Shown here piece by piece: positions 18,569-26,470 of a stretch of 64,000 nucleotides of DNA (position 1 is its first letter; each line of letters begins with the position of its first letter). The stretch covers positions 62,001 to 126,000 of the forward strand of contig NZ_FUYS01000006.1 of NCBI RefSeq assembly GCF_900168055.1, read 5' to 3'. The translations under genes were made by a program, and so were the position numbers. This DNA is from Parapedobacter luteus (lineage in GTDB: Bacteria > Bacteroidota > Bacteroidia > Sphingobacteriales > Sphingobacteriaceae). Under the pieces are notes generated by a model. It was not told where the DNA came from. It saw nothing but the letters and a program-made list of their open reading frames with translations, and made no database searches.

Positions 18569-19042
18569 CTAGTTTACCGGAGTTATCCGAATGCCTACAT
18601 CGGCGACCTCGCGAAGCGGATTTTCACGCATGTTCTGCTCGATGACAAACACATAATTGCCCGTATCCGGAAATCGTACAGCTTCCTTGATTAGCTGTTG
18701 GTGGGCGTACAAGCTTCCGCCGCCACGACCCAGCCAACGGCCGTCCGGTTCGGCAAGGCGCAATTCAAAGCGTTCGGTTGTATCGCTTCCATCGGGGTGA
18801 TGTTGGTGCAGGAGCACGAAAATATTGGAATACTTATAATCCGGCGTATGCCGGAGATTGAGATAGATGTTATAGTGCTTGCCGGCATCCGTAATATGCG
18901 CCGTCAGGCGGGGCTGATCATCGTAATGCCATGCGCGATCAGTAATGGGCACGTTTTGGTCCAACACCGCCGTATCCGTGCAGGAAGCGGCAAATATCAT
19001 CATGCCCAATAATCCGTACCGTGCAGTCAAAAGGTAGCGCAT
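18569..19042 (-). CDS. gldH: Gliding-motility lipoprotein GldH family
   Basis: A 157-residue lipoprotein with signal LLGMMIFAASC (cysteine 21). The body shows the GldH pattern: an N-terminal VLDQNVPITDRAWHYDDQP, then YNIYLNLRHTPDYKYSNIFVLL and WLGRGGGSLYAHQQLIKEAVRF. In gliding Bacteroidetes GldH belongs to the GldB/D/H/J lipoproteins needed for SprB adhesin movement and type 9 secretion. In non-gliding Sphingobacteriaceae the conserved gene may have another envelope role. It starts 6 bp after ricT in a conserved order. Confidence 0.85.
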   Translation of the reverse strand: MRYLLTARYGLLGMMIFAASCTDTAVLDQNVPITDRAWHYDDQPRLTAHITDAGKHYNIYLNLRHTPDYKYSNIFVLLHQHHPDGSDTTERFELRLAEPDGRWLGRGGGSLYAHQQLIKEAVRFPDTGNYVFVIEQNMRENPLREVADVGIRITPVN

Positions 19043-19048
19043 CTGTCG

Positions 19049-20416
19049 TTAGCTGGCTTGTCCATTGGGTTGCTGCCCCCCTGCTTTTCCTTTCCGGTTA
19101 CCCCGAAAGCGTCTTTTCGGTTTAGCAGGCTTTCCGTCTTGCGTTTGATTTTCAGGCGTTTTAGGCGTAGCTGCCTGCTTCTTCGCCGGTTCCTTCCGGC
19201 TTTCGGGTTTGTTCCGGCTTTCAGGCTTATCCTGTTTTGGCTGTTCCTGCCCCGGCTTCGGTTTCTTCCCTTCTGGCTTACGTTTATTCTTTGCCTGCTT
19301 ACGCTTTTTCTTGTTCCGCTCATCCAGTCGCGTCAGGCTATCCTGCCCCACTACATTTTCGTAGTCATAATTGACCACCTTCTCCGCCACGGCCTCGATG
19401 ACAACGGCTCCGATATCTTCCGGTTTTATTCCCTCTTTGTTCAGGTGGTGGATTTCCTTTACCCTATCGGTTGTTAGTGGAATCCAGTTTTCTTCGCCGG
19501 GGTAGCTAAACCACATCAGTTTCTTGAAAATATCGGTCTTCTGGAGGAAAGCCACACCTTTCTGGGTCTCTATCCGTTCGATGTTGTTGGGAATATCCTT
19601 CAACGCGTCCATGTAGCTGTCCAGCTCGTAGTTGAGGCAGCATTTCAGTTTCCCGCATTGCCCCGCGAGTTTCAGCGTGTTGAGCGACAGGTTTTGATAG
19701 CGGGCGGCCGACGTGGATACCGTCTTGAAGTCGGTAAGCCACGTAGAGCAGCAGAGTTCCCTACCGCAGGATCCGATACCTCCCAGCCTGCTGGCCTCCT
19801 GGCGCATACCGATTTGGCGCATCTCAATCCGGATACGGAATGCCTCGGCCATGCGCTTGATCAGCTCACGGAAGTCCACCCTGCCGTCCGCGGTATAATA
19901 AAAAGTAGCTTTTGACTTATCGCCCTGGTAATCGACATCGCTGATTTTCATGGACAGTCCCAGGTCGAGCGCCAGCTTACGCGCCCGGTGCATGGTTTCC
20001 CATTCGAGGTCCTTGGCAGCCTGCCATTTCTTGATGTCGGCGTCGGTCACTTTCCGGTACACCTTTTTCGTCACGCTGGCTGGGTCTACGTTGTTTTTCT
20101 TCAATTGCAGCCTGACCAACTCTCCCGTCATGGACACATGGCCAATGTCATATCCCCCGGTATTGGGCTCTACGGCCACCATTTCGCCCATCTCGAGGTA
20201 AAGGTTTTCGTGGTTAACGTAAAAGTCTTTCCGAGACCCCTTAAACCGCACCTCCACGATATTGAAGGGTTTATAATTTGTTGGCATGTCCATGTCGGCC
20301 AGCCAATCGTATACATCCAATTTATTGCATCCGCTCGTCATGCAGGCGCCGTTGTTTTGACATCCTGCCGGTGTACTTCCACACCCTCCGCCGGATGAGC
20401 AACTGCTACATCCCAT
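19049..20416 (-). CDS. ricT: RicT/YaaT-like PSP1 domain protein
   Basis: A 455-residue protein. The N-terminus is Cys-rich (GCSSCSSGGGCG and further cysteines to about residue 30). The PSP1 C-terminal domain follows at about 50-290, with the cysteine pattern SCGRELCCSTWL and KLAGQCGKLKCCLNYE, known in Bacillus RicT to contribute to an Fe-S cluster. Residues from about 360 form a Lys/Arg/Pro-rich low-complexity tail, probably disordered and nucleic-acid associated. In Firmicutes the Ric complex affects RNase Y activity and development. The role in Bacteroidetes is less clear. Its start overlaps the holB stop by 11 bp, implying translational coupling. Confidence 0.88.
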   Translation of the reverse strand: MGCSSCSSGGGCGSTPAGCQNNGACMTSGCNKLDVYDWLADMDMPTNYKPFNIVEVRFKGSRKDFYVNHENLYLEMGEMVAVEPNTGGYDIGHVSMTGELVRLQLKKNNVDPASVTKKVYRKVTDADIKKWQAAKDLEWETMHRARKLALDLGLSMKISDVDYQGDKSKATFYYTADGRVDFRELIKRMAEAFRIRIEMRQIGMRQEASRLGGIGSCGRELCCSTWLTDFKTVSTSAARYQNLSLNTLKLAGQCGKLKCCLNYELDSYMDALKDIPNNIERIETQKGVAFLQKTDIFKKLMWFSYPGEENWIPLTTDRVKEIHHLNKEGIKPEDIGAVVIEAVAEKVVNYDYENVVGQDSLTRLDERNKKKRKQAKNKRKPEGKKPKPGQEQPKQDKPESRNKPESRKEPAKKQAATPKTPENQTQDGKPAKPKRRFRGNRKGKAGGQQPNGQAS

Positions 20417-21569
20417 AGTTATCGCTATATGTTGAGTCCGCCAGCTGGCGGAACGTTTGATATTTATATATTAAAACCAGTTGCAAAGATAAATCTAAAA
20501 ATAATATTTTCGGATTCGCGTTGCGTTCGACATGATAGTACGCCTCCTCAAACAGGCTGATAGCCCGTTCGATCTGCGTCAGCTGGTAATGCTTGCTAAA
20601 CTTCTGTGCAAAATCCCATTCGGCACCGGGCAGGTGGACCAATCGAGTCATCCCTTCCTTCAGCAACACCACCTGCCGCATCATATTGATGGCGTAAAGT
20701 AAGAAACTTTTTTGGTTTTCACGTCCCATTTTCGATAATTCTTCATCACAGGTTTTGATCAGCGCAGCCCCGGCGTCTGTCACACAGTAGCGTAGCCAGC
20801 GGATCATCAAATCAAAATGCCCGTTTGTATCGTCGCCCAGCAGGTTGAGCGCCTGTTGCACACTGCCATTGCTGATGAATGCGATTTCGTCGGCCTGCTG
20901 CTTGTTTAACTGCCGGCTATTCATCAGGTAGCTGCTGATCTCCGCATCGGCAAGGCGGTTTATCTTCACCAATTGCGTTCGGGAGATGATGGTGTTCAAT
21001 ATTTTTTCCTGCTGTTCGGCCACCAGTAGGAACAGTGTCTTTGCCGGCGGCTCCTCGATGAGTTTCAGCAAGGCATTGCCCTGCGTATCGAGGTATTCGG
21101 GCAGCCACATGATGAGCACCTTATATTCGGCCTCATAAGCTTTCAAGCTTAGTTTTTTGATGATATGATGGGCCTCGGCAATATTGATATTGGCCTGTTT
21201 ATTTTCGGCATCAAGCTGACTGCGCCAATGGTCAAGGCCAAGGTATGGATTATTCAAAAAGGCCTTCCGCCACGCGTCCGCGTACGTTGCTGCCGTATCT
21301 TCCTTGTGTTTGGCAAAGAAGGGATAAGAAAAATGCAGGTCGGGATGGATAAGCTTATTGTACTTGCGGCAAGAGGCACATTCGCCGCAGCTGTCATCAG
21401 GCTGTTTGTTGTCACAATTGAGGTACTGCGCATAAGCCACGGCCAAGGCTAAGCTTCCACTGCCCTCCGGCCCAAGAAAAAGCTGTGCATGGCTGACGCG
21501 GTTTTCTTTTACGGTGTTGATGAGGCTTCGTTTGATGACTGCCTGTCCGATAATCTCGTTGAATAGCAT
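20406..21569 (-). CDS. holB: DNA polymerase III delta' subunit
   Basis: A 387-residue clamp-loader ATPase-fold subunit. It opens with FNEIIGQAVIKRSLINTV and SHAQLFLGPEGSGSLALAVA, a P-loop-like segment (GPEGSGS) lacking the canonical GKT. A zinc module CDNKQPDDSCGECASCRK follows at about 52-68. The sensor region includes EYLDTQGNALLKLIEEPP and SRTQLVKINRL. The C-terminal part is the collar domain. It overlaps ricT by 11 bp and follows map by 23 bp. The degenerate P-loop agrees with a non-hydrolysing delta' role. Confidence 0.92.
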   Translation of the reverse strand: MLFNEIIGQAVIKRSLINTVKENRVSHAQLFLGPEGSGSLALAVAYAQYLNCDNKQPDDSCGECASCRKYNKLIHPDLHFSYPFFAKHKEDTAATYADAWRKAFLNNPYLGLDHWRSQLDAENKQANINIAEAHHIIKKLSLKAYEAEYKVLIMWLPEYLDTQGNALLKLIEEPPAKTLFLLVAEQQEKILNTIISRTQLVKINRLADAEISSYLMNSRQLNKQQADEIAFISNGSVQQALNLLGDDTNGHFDLMIRWLRYCVTDAGAALIKTCDEELSKMGRENQKSFLLYAINMMRQVVLLKEGMTRLVHLPGAEWDFAQKFSKHYQLTQIERAISLFEEAYYHVERNANPKILFLDLSLQLVLIYKYQTFRQLADSTYSDNYGM

Positions 21570-21592
21570 TCGGTATCTACGCTTTCCTCCTA

Positions 21593-22357
21593 TCAGTTTC
21601 CAATTCCATTCATCGCTGTCAAGATAATCGGGGGGCCATCGGTCACCACAATAGTATGCTCGTGCTGAGCTACAAAACCACCTTTATCTCCCACCAAGGT
21701 CCATCCGTCGTCTGCCGTTACAGCGTGTGTAGAGCGGCTTGATATAAACGTTTCGATGGCCACGGTGGTGTTTTTCCTAAACCGGTTTCGATTAAACCGA
21801 TCATAGTAGTTGGCTATCTCATGGGGTTCTTCATGTAACCCCCCGCCAACGCCGTGGCCTGTCAAATTTTTTATGACGGTATACCCCGACTTTTTCGCTT
21901 CGGTTTCAATCAACCGGCCAATATCAGCGATGCGCACCCCACCCCGGATATGGGCGATCGCCTTTTGCAAAATACGTTTTGAAGTATCTACCAACCGTTG
22001 ATGCCCATGGCTATCCTGCCCCAAGACGAATGACCCGCCGTTGTCGGCCCAAAAGCCGTTGAGCATTGCCGAAACGTCTATATTTACCAGATCACCCTCT
22101 TGCATGATACGATGCTGGCCAGGTACCCCATGCGCTATTTCGCCGTTCAGGCTAATGCAGGTGCAACCCGGGAACCCGTAAGTCAAGGTCGGTGCCGGTT
22201 TTGCCCCCTGCGCTTCCAGGAGCCGCCGACCAAAATCGTCCAGCGCCTTGGTCGTCATACCGGGCTTTGCATAATCGCGCATCTCCCGTAGTGTTGTGGC
22301 GACCACCTCACTGACGTTTTTCATCCCAATCCATTCCGATTCACTCGTGATTGACAT
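21593..22357 (-). CDS. map: Methionine aminopeptidase, type I
   Basis: A 254-residue cytosolic metallopeptidase that removes the initiator methionine. The full metal-ligand set is visible: D94 (NIDVS), D105 (DNGGSF), H168 (GHGVGGGLHEEP), E202 (IETF) and E233 (AQHEHTIVV), with the catalytic His76 in NGEIAHGVPG. Length is normal. It may be a second copy, since Bacteroidetes normally carry another map in the ribosomal-protein cluster. It lies 75 bp after a PhzF-like gene and 23 bp before holB. Confidence 0.93.
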   Translation of the reverse strand: MSITSESEWIGMKNVSEVVATTLREMRDYAKPGMTTKALDDFGRRLLEAQGAKPAPTLTYGFPGCTCISLNGEIAHGVPGQHRIMQEGDLVNIDVSAMLNGFWADNGGSFVLGQDSHGHQRLVDTSKRILQKAIAHIRGGVRIADIGRLIETEAKKSGYTVIKNLTGHGVGGGLHEEPHEIANYYDRFNRNRFRKNTTVAIETFISSRSTHAVTADDGWTLVGDKGGFVAQHEHTIVVTDGPPIILTAMNGIGN

Positions 22358-22432
22358 CGTTTTTATCCTTTTTGGTATTCAATAAATGAGCCCAACGGGG
22401 CCAAATTTTTCAAAGGTACTAAAAAGCAATGA

Positions 22433-23221
22433 CTACACCACATGGATTTCGCCGACCAAATACCGCCTTGCCTGCCCGCTTATCTCCACCCTATCTCCTA
22501 AGTATCTGCATTGGAGCCATCCTCCACGGGCCGAAAGCTGCTTGGCTACCAACGTGTCTTTACGAAGCTTGTCTGCCCAATATGGGATTAAGGTCGTATG
22601 TGCAGAACCCGTCACCGGGTCTTCATCAACGCCCGATTGCGGGCCAAAAAAACGGGAGACAAAGTCGACCTCATTGCCTGCGGCCGTAATGATGACACCC
22701 CGGGCTGCCAACTGTGCGATCCGGCCCAAGTCCGGCTTAACCGACCGAACTTGGGCTTCGTTTTCGAATACCAGCATGTAATCGGTTTTTCCCCGGTAGG
22801 CGGCAAGGGGCACGATGTCAAAGCCTGCCGTCAATTCAGCGGTCAGCGCAGCTGGCTCCAGCACGTCGGTCGGAAAGTTAAGGGTAAGGTACTCGCCCTC
22901 ACGCTTCACCGGGAGCGTTCCGCTGCGTGACGAGTGAAAACGAATGGTATCTCCGCCATAGCCTTCGTAGTTGAACAAGACGAAGGCTGACGCCAACGTC
23001 GCATGGCCGCAAAGGTCAACCTCCACGGTTGGGGTAAACCACCGGATTTCGTAGTCACCTCCCCGGCGTACATAGAAAGCCGTCTCTGCTAGATTATTTT
23101 CCATAGCAATTTGCTGCATGAGCGTATCGTCCAGCCAGGCATCCAATGGACATACCGCAGCGGGGTTGCCGGAAAATACGCGGTCGGTAAAGGCATCGAT
23201 TTGATAAATTTTTAGGGTCAT
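22433..23221 (-). CDS. PhzF family isomerase-like protein
   Basis: A 262-residue protein of the PhzF/diaminopimelate-epimerase-fold family. Family features are the N-terminal YQIDAFTDRVFSGNPAAVC, the catalytic glutamate at about E46 in NNLAETAFY, the VDLCGHATLASAF motif and the second-half FGPQSGVDEDPVTGSAHTTL. In phenazine producers PhzF isomerises trans-2,3-dihydro-3-hydroxyanthranilate. Isolated homologues like this one have unknown substrates. No phenazine genes are nearby. It is the promoter-proximal gene of the leftward run that continues through map and holB. Confidence 0.9.
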   Translation of the reverse strand: MTLKIYQIDAFTDRVFSGNPAAVCPLDAWLDDTLMQQIAMENNLAETAFYVRRGGDYEIRWFTPTVEVDLCGHATLASAFVLFNYEGYGGDTIRFHSSRSGTLPVKREGEYLTLNFPTDVLEPAALTAELTAGFDIVPLAAYRGKTDYMLVFENEAQVRSVKPDLGRIAQLAARGVIITAAGNEVDFVSRFFGPQSGVDEDPVTGSAHTTLIPYWADKLRKDTLVAKQLSARGGWLQCRYLGDRVEISGQARRYLVGEIHVV

Positions 23222-23238
23222 ATGCTAAGCTAATGGAA

Positions 23239-23270
23239 CAAACTTAGGTAAATTCGGTTTTATCTCCAAT
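23239..23270 (-). promoter_or_regulatory. Candidate promoter of the PhzF-map-holB-ricT-gldH run
   Basis: Read leftward there is TAAGTTTG (23246-23239), matching TAnnTTTG, preceded by ATTG (23270-23267), one mismatch from TTTG, with 20 bp between. The start codon is 17 bp beyond the -7 element. Confidence 0.5.
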
Positions 23271-23282
23271 ACACTCACCCTT

Positions 23283-23407
23283 CCGGATAATTATCATCCG
23301 GCTCATGCAAGCCACATCGCCATTCAGCAAACAGCTACCGGATGCAGCTTGATGATACCGTAATGTTAGCCGATTATAACCGTTTATAAACGGATATATC
23401 CGTTTAT
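23283..23407. repeat. Cluster of palindromes between the PhzF-like gene and ssb
   Basis: Three elements are visible. At 23283-23301 CCGGAT-aattatc-ATCCGG is an inverted repeat. At 23380-23393 CCGTTTATAAACGG is a perfect 14-bp palindrome. Overlapping it, 23386-23407 is a perfect 22-bp palindrome with arms ATAAACGGATA and TATCCGTTTAT. Together these place three copies of the half-site CCGTTTAT in alternating orientation. They could be operators for ssb or a small palindromic repeat element. Confidence 0.7.
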
Positions 23408-23508
23408 CATCCGACTAATTGCCTTTCGGTTGCCCATTTTTGCTCCGTCGATGGCATTGGAAGTCCATCGTTCGTTAATCGCTTGTTTCACTAATTTGTA
23501 TTACTATC

Positions 23509-23850
23509 ATGAACACGTTAAAAAACAGTGTACGCCTCACGGGATTTTTAGGTAGCAATCCCGAAGTCAAAACCTTCAGCAACAACAGAAGCTTGGCCCG
23601 CGTCTCCATTGCGACCAACGAGCGGCATCGCAACGGCCAGGGCGAGTGGGTCTCGGACACGCAGTGGCACAACCTCGTTTTTTGGGGTAGGCAAGCAGTC
23701 TTCGCCGAGAAGAGCCTCACCAAGGGTTCTGAGATTGCCATCGAGGGCAAACTCGTCAACCGCCAGTACGTAGATAAGGAGGGGATCACGCGTTATGTCA
23801 CTGAAGTCAATGTAAATGAAGTGCTGTTGCTCAGCCGCAAGCCCGAGTGA
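23509..23850 (+). CDS. ssb: Short single-stranded DNA-binding protein
   Basis: A 113-residue OB-fold protein: NSVRLTGFLGSNPEVKTFSN, ARVSIATNERHRNGQGEWV, then TQWHNLVFWGRQAVFAEKSL and KGSEIAIEGKLVNRQYVDK. It ends at LLSRKPE, directly after the OB fold, so it lacks the flexible linker and the acidic DDDIPF-type tip that canonical SSB uses to recruit repair and replication partners. It is probably a paralogue used outside normal replication, such as in recombination or DNA uptake. It is a single gene followed by two strong hairpins. Confidence 0.92.
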   Translation: MNTLKNSVRLTGFLGSNPEVKTFSNNRSLARVSIATNERHRNGQGEWVSDTQWHNLVFWGRQAVFAEKSLTKGSEIAIEGKLVNRQYVDKEGITRYVTEVNVNEVLLLSRKPE

Positions 23851-23872
23851 GGTCGTAGCGACAAGCCTGCCT

Positions 23873-23896
23873 GCGGTAAGCAGCTCTGCTTACTGC
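23873..23896 (+). terminator. Hairpin downstream of ssb
   Basis: GCGGTAAGCAG and CTGCTTACTGC pair with one wobble around a two-base centre. There is no T-run, so it may stabilise the mRNA end rather than terminate. Confidence 0.4.
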
Positions 23897-23922
23897 AGAG
23901 TGAACTCGCGCCAACGCGCCCG

Positions 23923-23944
23923 ATGCCTGCACGCTTGCAGGCAT
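23923..23944. repeat. Perfect 9-bp stem with tetraloop between ssb and gcvT
   Basis: ATGCCTGCA-cgct-TGCAGGCAT. No T-run on either strand. It could act as a transcript-end structure together with the hairpin 26 bp upstream. Confidence 0.5.
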
Positions 23945-24011
23945 TGAGGCACATTGGCCCGCGGCACGTGGTTCATCTTTCTTTTTGATTGGCAATTCGG
24001 GTAGGTTTCAT

Positions 24012-24019
24012 TAGCTTTG
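24012..24019 (+). promoter_or_regulatory. Candidate -7 element of the gcvT promoter
   Basis: TAGCTTTG matches TAnnTTTG and lies 24 bp before the ATG at 24044. A TTTG at 23984-23987 is upstream but 24 bp away, longer than the usual spacing. Confidence 0.45.
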
Positions 24020-24043
24020 CCCCGAAACAAATCGCTTGCATCC

Positions 24044-25126
24044 ATGATTAAAAACACCGCCCTCACCGACGTACACGTAGCCCTGGGAGCCAAGATGGTC
24101 CCTTTCGCCGGTTTCAATATGCCTGTCCAGTATTCGGGCATCAATGACGAACATGAGACCGTCCGCAACGGCGTGGGCGTGTTTGACGTCAGTCACATGG
24201 GCGAATTCATCCTCAAAGGCGACCGTGCAATGGATCTGGTGCAAAAGATCAGTTCCAACGATGCATCCAAACTTTATGACGGAAAAGTACAATATGCTTA
24301 TATTCCCAATGAGACCGGCGGCATCGTGGACGATTTTCTCGTTTACCGCATCGACGAGAAGACCTACTTCCTGGTCGTCAACGCCTCCAATATTCAAAAG
24401 GACTGGGACTGGATCGCTAAATACAATACGTATGGCGTGACAATGAAAAACATCTCGGATGAAACTTCTTTATTTGCCATACAGGGGCCAAAAGCCGCGG
24501 AGGCACTGGCCAGCCTTACGGATATTGATCTGGCCACCATGGAGTATTACACGTTCAAGAAAGGCACGTTTGCCGGCGTCGACAATGTCCTAGTGTCCGC
24601 TACGGGCTACACAGGGGCCGGCGGCTTCGAAGTCTATGTGGCTAATGAACACGCTAAGGCCGTATGGGACGCCATTTTTGAGGCCGGTGCCGACTACGGC
24701 ATCAAACCCATCGGGTTGGGGGCACGTGATACCCTACGGCTGGAGATGGGCTTTTGCCTTTACGGCAACGATATTGACGACACGACGTCGCCCTTGGAGG
24801 CCGGGTTGGGCTGGGTGACCAAGTTTACCAAGGATTTTGTCAATGCCGAGGGGCTAAAAAAGCAAAAAGAAGCTGGCCTAAAACATAAACTGATTGGGTT
24901 TGAGCTGATGGACCGCGGCATAGCCCGCCATGGCTACGGCATCGTGGATGCCAACGGCAACCCCATCGGGCGGGTCACGTCAGGTACGCAGTCGCCCACG
25001 CTTAAAAAGTCCATCGGCTTGGGGTACGTTGCCATTGACCATGCCAAGGAAGGCAGCGACGTTTACATTGAGATACGAAACAACCGGGTGAAAGCCGTGG
25101 TTGTAAAACCTCCGTTTGTCAAATAA
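24044..25126 (+). CDS. gcvT: Glycine cleavage system T protein (aminomethyltransferase)
   Basis: A 360-residue cytosolic enzyme that transfers the aminomethyl carbon to tetrahydrofolate, releasing ammonia. The start is the ATG at 24044 ([20 protein letters not shown]); an upstream TTG would place the start inside the -7 element. Hallmarks: [31 protein letters not shown] (the catalytic aspartate lies in the conserved NDASKL region), [11 protein letters not shown] and [17 protein letters not shown]. The C-terminal barrel domain carries [20 protein letters not shown]. Length is normal. The other glycine cleavage genes (gcvH, gcvP) are not in this window. Confidence 0.96.
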   Translation: MIKNTALTDVHVALGAKMVPFAGFNMPVQYSGINDEHETVRNGVGVFDVSHMGEFILKGDRAMDLVQKISSNDASKLYDGKVQYAYIPNETGGIVDDFLVYRIDEKTYFLVVNASNIQKDWDWIAKYNTYGVTMKNISDETSLFAIQGPKAAEALASLTDIDLATMEYYTFKKGTFAGVDNVLVSATGYTGAGGFEVYVANEHAKAVWDAIFEAGADYGIKPIGLGARDTLRLEMGFCLYGNDIDDTTSPLEAGLGWVTKFTKDFVNAEGLKKQKEAGLKHKLIGFELMDRGIARHGYGIVDANGNPIGRVTSGTQSPTLKKSIGLGYVAIDHAKEGSDVYIEIRNNRVKAVVVKPPFVK

Positions 25127-25129
25127 CGC

Positions 25130-25852
25130 ATGGCCCCTAAAAGCATCCGTGTTTGCCTGAGCCCGGCGTTATTGCCCTTTTATCCGCTTGATGACACCAT
25201 TGCTGTCGTTATCGACATTTTCAGGGCAACCTCGTCGATATGCTACGGGCTGGCGAACGGTGCAAAAGCAATCATCCCCGTTGCCGAAGTTGAGGCATGC
25301 TTGGCCTATCGGGGAAATGGCCACCTGCTAGCAGCTGAGCGTGACGGCGAAGTGGTAACAGGCTTTGATTTCGGCAATTCACCCTTTTCCTACACTGCGG
25401 ACAAGGTAGGCGGAAAGACAGTCGTACTGACCACCACAAACGGTACCCGTGCCATTCAGTGGAGCGCCGGCGCTACAGCTGTCGTTGCCGGATCATTCCT
25501 GAACATCAGCGCCTTGTCACGCTGGTTACAAAGCCAAAACCACCATGTACTCATGGTCTGCGCTGGATGGAAAAATCAGTTCAGCCTGGAGGATACGGTC
25601 TTTGCAGGCGCATTAGCCAACAGCCTTAACACCGGCGGCATTGAGCTGGACGATGCAGCACATGCCGCGGAAAGCCTGTACTTGGAGGCCAAGGACAATC
25701 TGAAGGCCTACCTGAGTAAAGCCTCGCACAGCAAACGCATGCAGCGGCTTAATATTGACGCAGACATCTCCTTCTGTTTGCAGCAGGATACCGTATCGGT
25801 AATTCCTATCATGAATGGGCACGAACTTGTCCGCCTAGCGGAAACTACCTAA
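25130..25852 (+). CDS. comB: 2-phosphosulfolactate phosphatase (ComB family)
   Basis: A 240-residue protein starting 3 bp after gcvT, so almost certainly co-transcribed. ComB motifs: TIAVVIDIFRATSSI near the N-terminus, LLAAERDGEVVTGFDFGNSP and VVLTTTNGTRAIQWSAGATA in the centre, and the closing LNIDADISFCLQQDTVSVIP. ComB dephosphorylates 2-phosphosulfolactate, a coenzyme M and sulfolactate pathway step in archaea. In Bacteroidetes the gene is common without coenzyme M synthesis and its role there is not settled. It may belong to sulfolactate or sulfonolipid metabolism. Confidence 0.88.
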   Translation: MAPKSIRVCLSPALLPFYPLDDTIAVVIDIFRATSSICYGLANGAKAIIPVAEVEACLAYRGNGHLLAAERDGEVVTGFDFGNSPFSYTADKVGGKTVVLTTTNGTRAIQWSAGATAVVAGSFLNISALSRWLQSQNHHVLMVCAGWKNQFSLEDTVFAGALANSLNTGGIELDDAAHAAESLYLEAKDNLKAYLSKASHSKRMQRLNIDADISFCLQQDTVSVIPIMNGHELVRLAETT

Positions 25853-25867
25853 GCGGCATACAGCCAA

Positions 25868-26056
25868 TCACCTCTTGTTGGTCATTTGGCGTACCTGTTT
25901 TAGTAGCCGGTATTTCAAATAGACCAGCACACACACGATCACGACAGAGATGGCCAGCACCGGATACTGCTTGCTGTTATAAGCGGCCACGGCACTGAAT
26001 ATCATCAAGATCAGCCCAATATTCAGCAAGGTGTTATATAAAAAATGCCTTTTCAT
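25868..26056 (-). CDS. Small two-helix membrane protein, unrecognised
   Basis: A 62-residue protein with two hydrophobic segments (about 8-24 and 31-47, YPVLAISVVIVCVLVYLKY) and a basic C-terminus. It starts 17 bp after the rhodanese gene on the same strand and is probably its operon partner. I do not recognise the family. Confidence 0.7.
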   Translation of the reverse strand: MKRHFLYNTLLNIGLILMIFSAVAAYNSKQYPVLAISVVIVCVLVYLKYRLLKQVRQMTNKR

Positions 26057-26073
26057 GGCGCTCCCGTAGCCGA

Positions 26074-26388
26074 TTAATACACTTGCATATCGGGATCAAA
26101 TGCGTCACGCCACGCCAGTATCCCACCCTGCAAGTTGTATAAGTTGTCAAATCCTTCCCTTTCGAGCAATAGGATAGCTTGCGCGCTCCGTTTGCCGCTA
26201 CGGCAGTGAACCACCACCGGTTTATCACGGGCTATCTTATCTTTCTCGAGCACGACCTCCGCCAAGGGGATATTTTTGCCATTAAGGTTTGATGTTTCAT
26301 ATTCAAACTCCTCGCGCACATCTATCAACTGGAAGTCCTCATTCTTGTCTATTTTCTCCTTGAGCTCTTCGACCGTAATTTCTTTCAT
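26074..26388 (-). CDS. Rhodanese-like sulfurtransferase domain protein
   Basis: A 104-residue single rhodanese domain: QLIDVREEFEYE, then the active-site loop HCRSGKRSAQAI with the catalytic cysteine at residue 62, and the closing GGILAWRDAFDP. It has no signal peptide and should be cytosolic. Small stand-alone rhodaneses carry persulfide sulfur to varied acceptors; the partner is not visible here. It diverges from the M28 peptidase gene across an 82-bp gap containing -7-like elements on both strands. Confidence 0.93.
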   Translation of the reverse strand: MKEITVEELKEKIDKNEDFQLIDVREEFEYETSNLNGKNIPLAEVVLEKDKIARDKPVVVHCRSGKRSAQAILLLEREGFDNLYNLQGGILAWRDAFDPDMQVY

Positions 26389-26413
26389 GTCTTATCAATA
26401 TAAGGTTATCCTA

Positions 26414-26421
26414 CAAAGCTA
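26414..26421 (-). promoter_or_regulatory. Candidate -7 element of the rhodanese gene
   Basis: Read leftward it is TAGCTTTG, matching TAnnTTTG, 25 bp before the ATG. No clear -33 TTTG. Confidence 0.45.
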
Positions 26422-26443
26422 ACAAGATAATCAGGAAAATGCA

Positions 26444-26451
26444 TACATTTG
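26444..26451 (+). promoter_or_regulatory. Candidate -7 element of the M28 peptidase gene
   Basis: TACATTTG matches TAnnTTTG, 19 bp before the ATG at 26471. No clear -33 TTTG. Confidence 0.4.
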
Positions 26452-26470
26452 GCTATTCAAAATCGTCATT

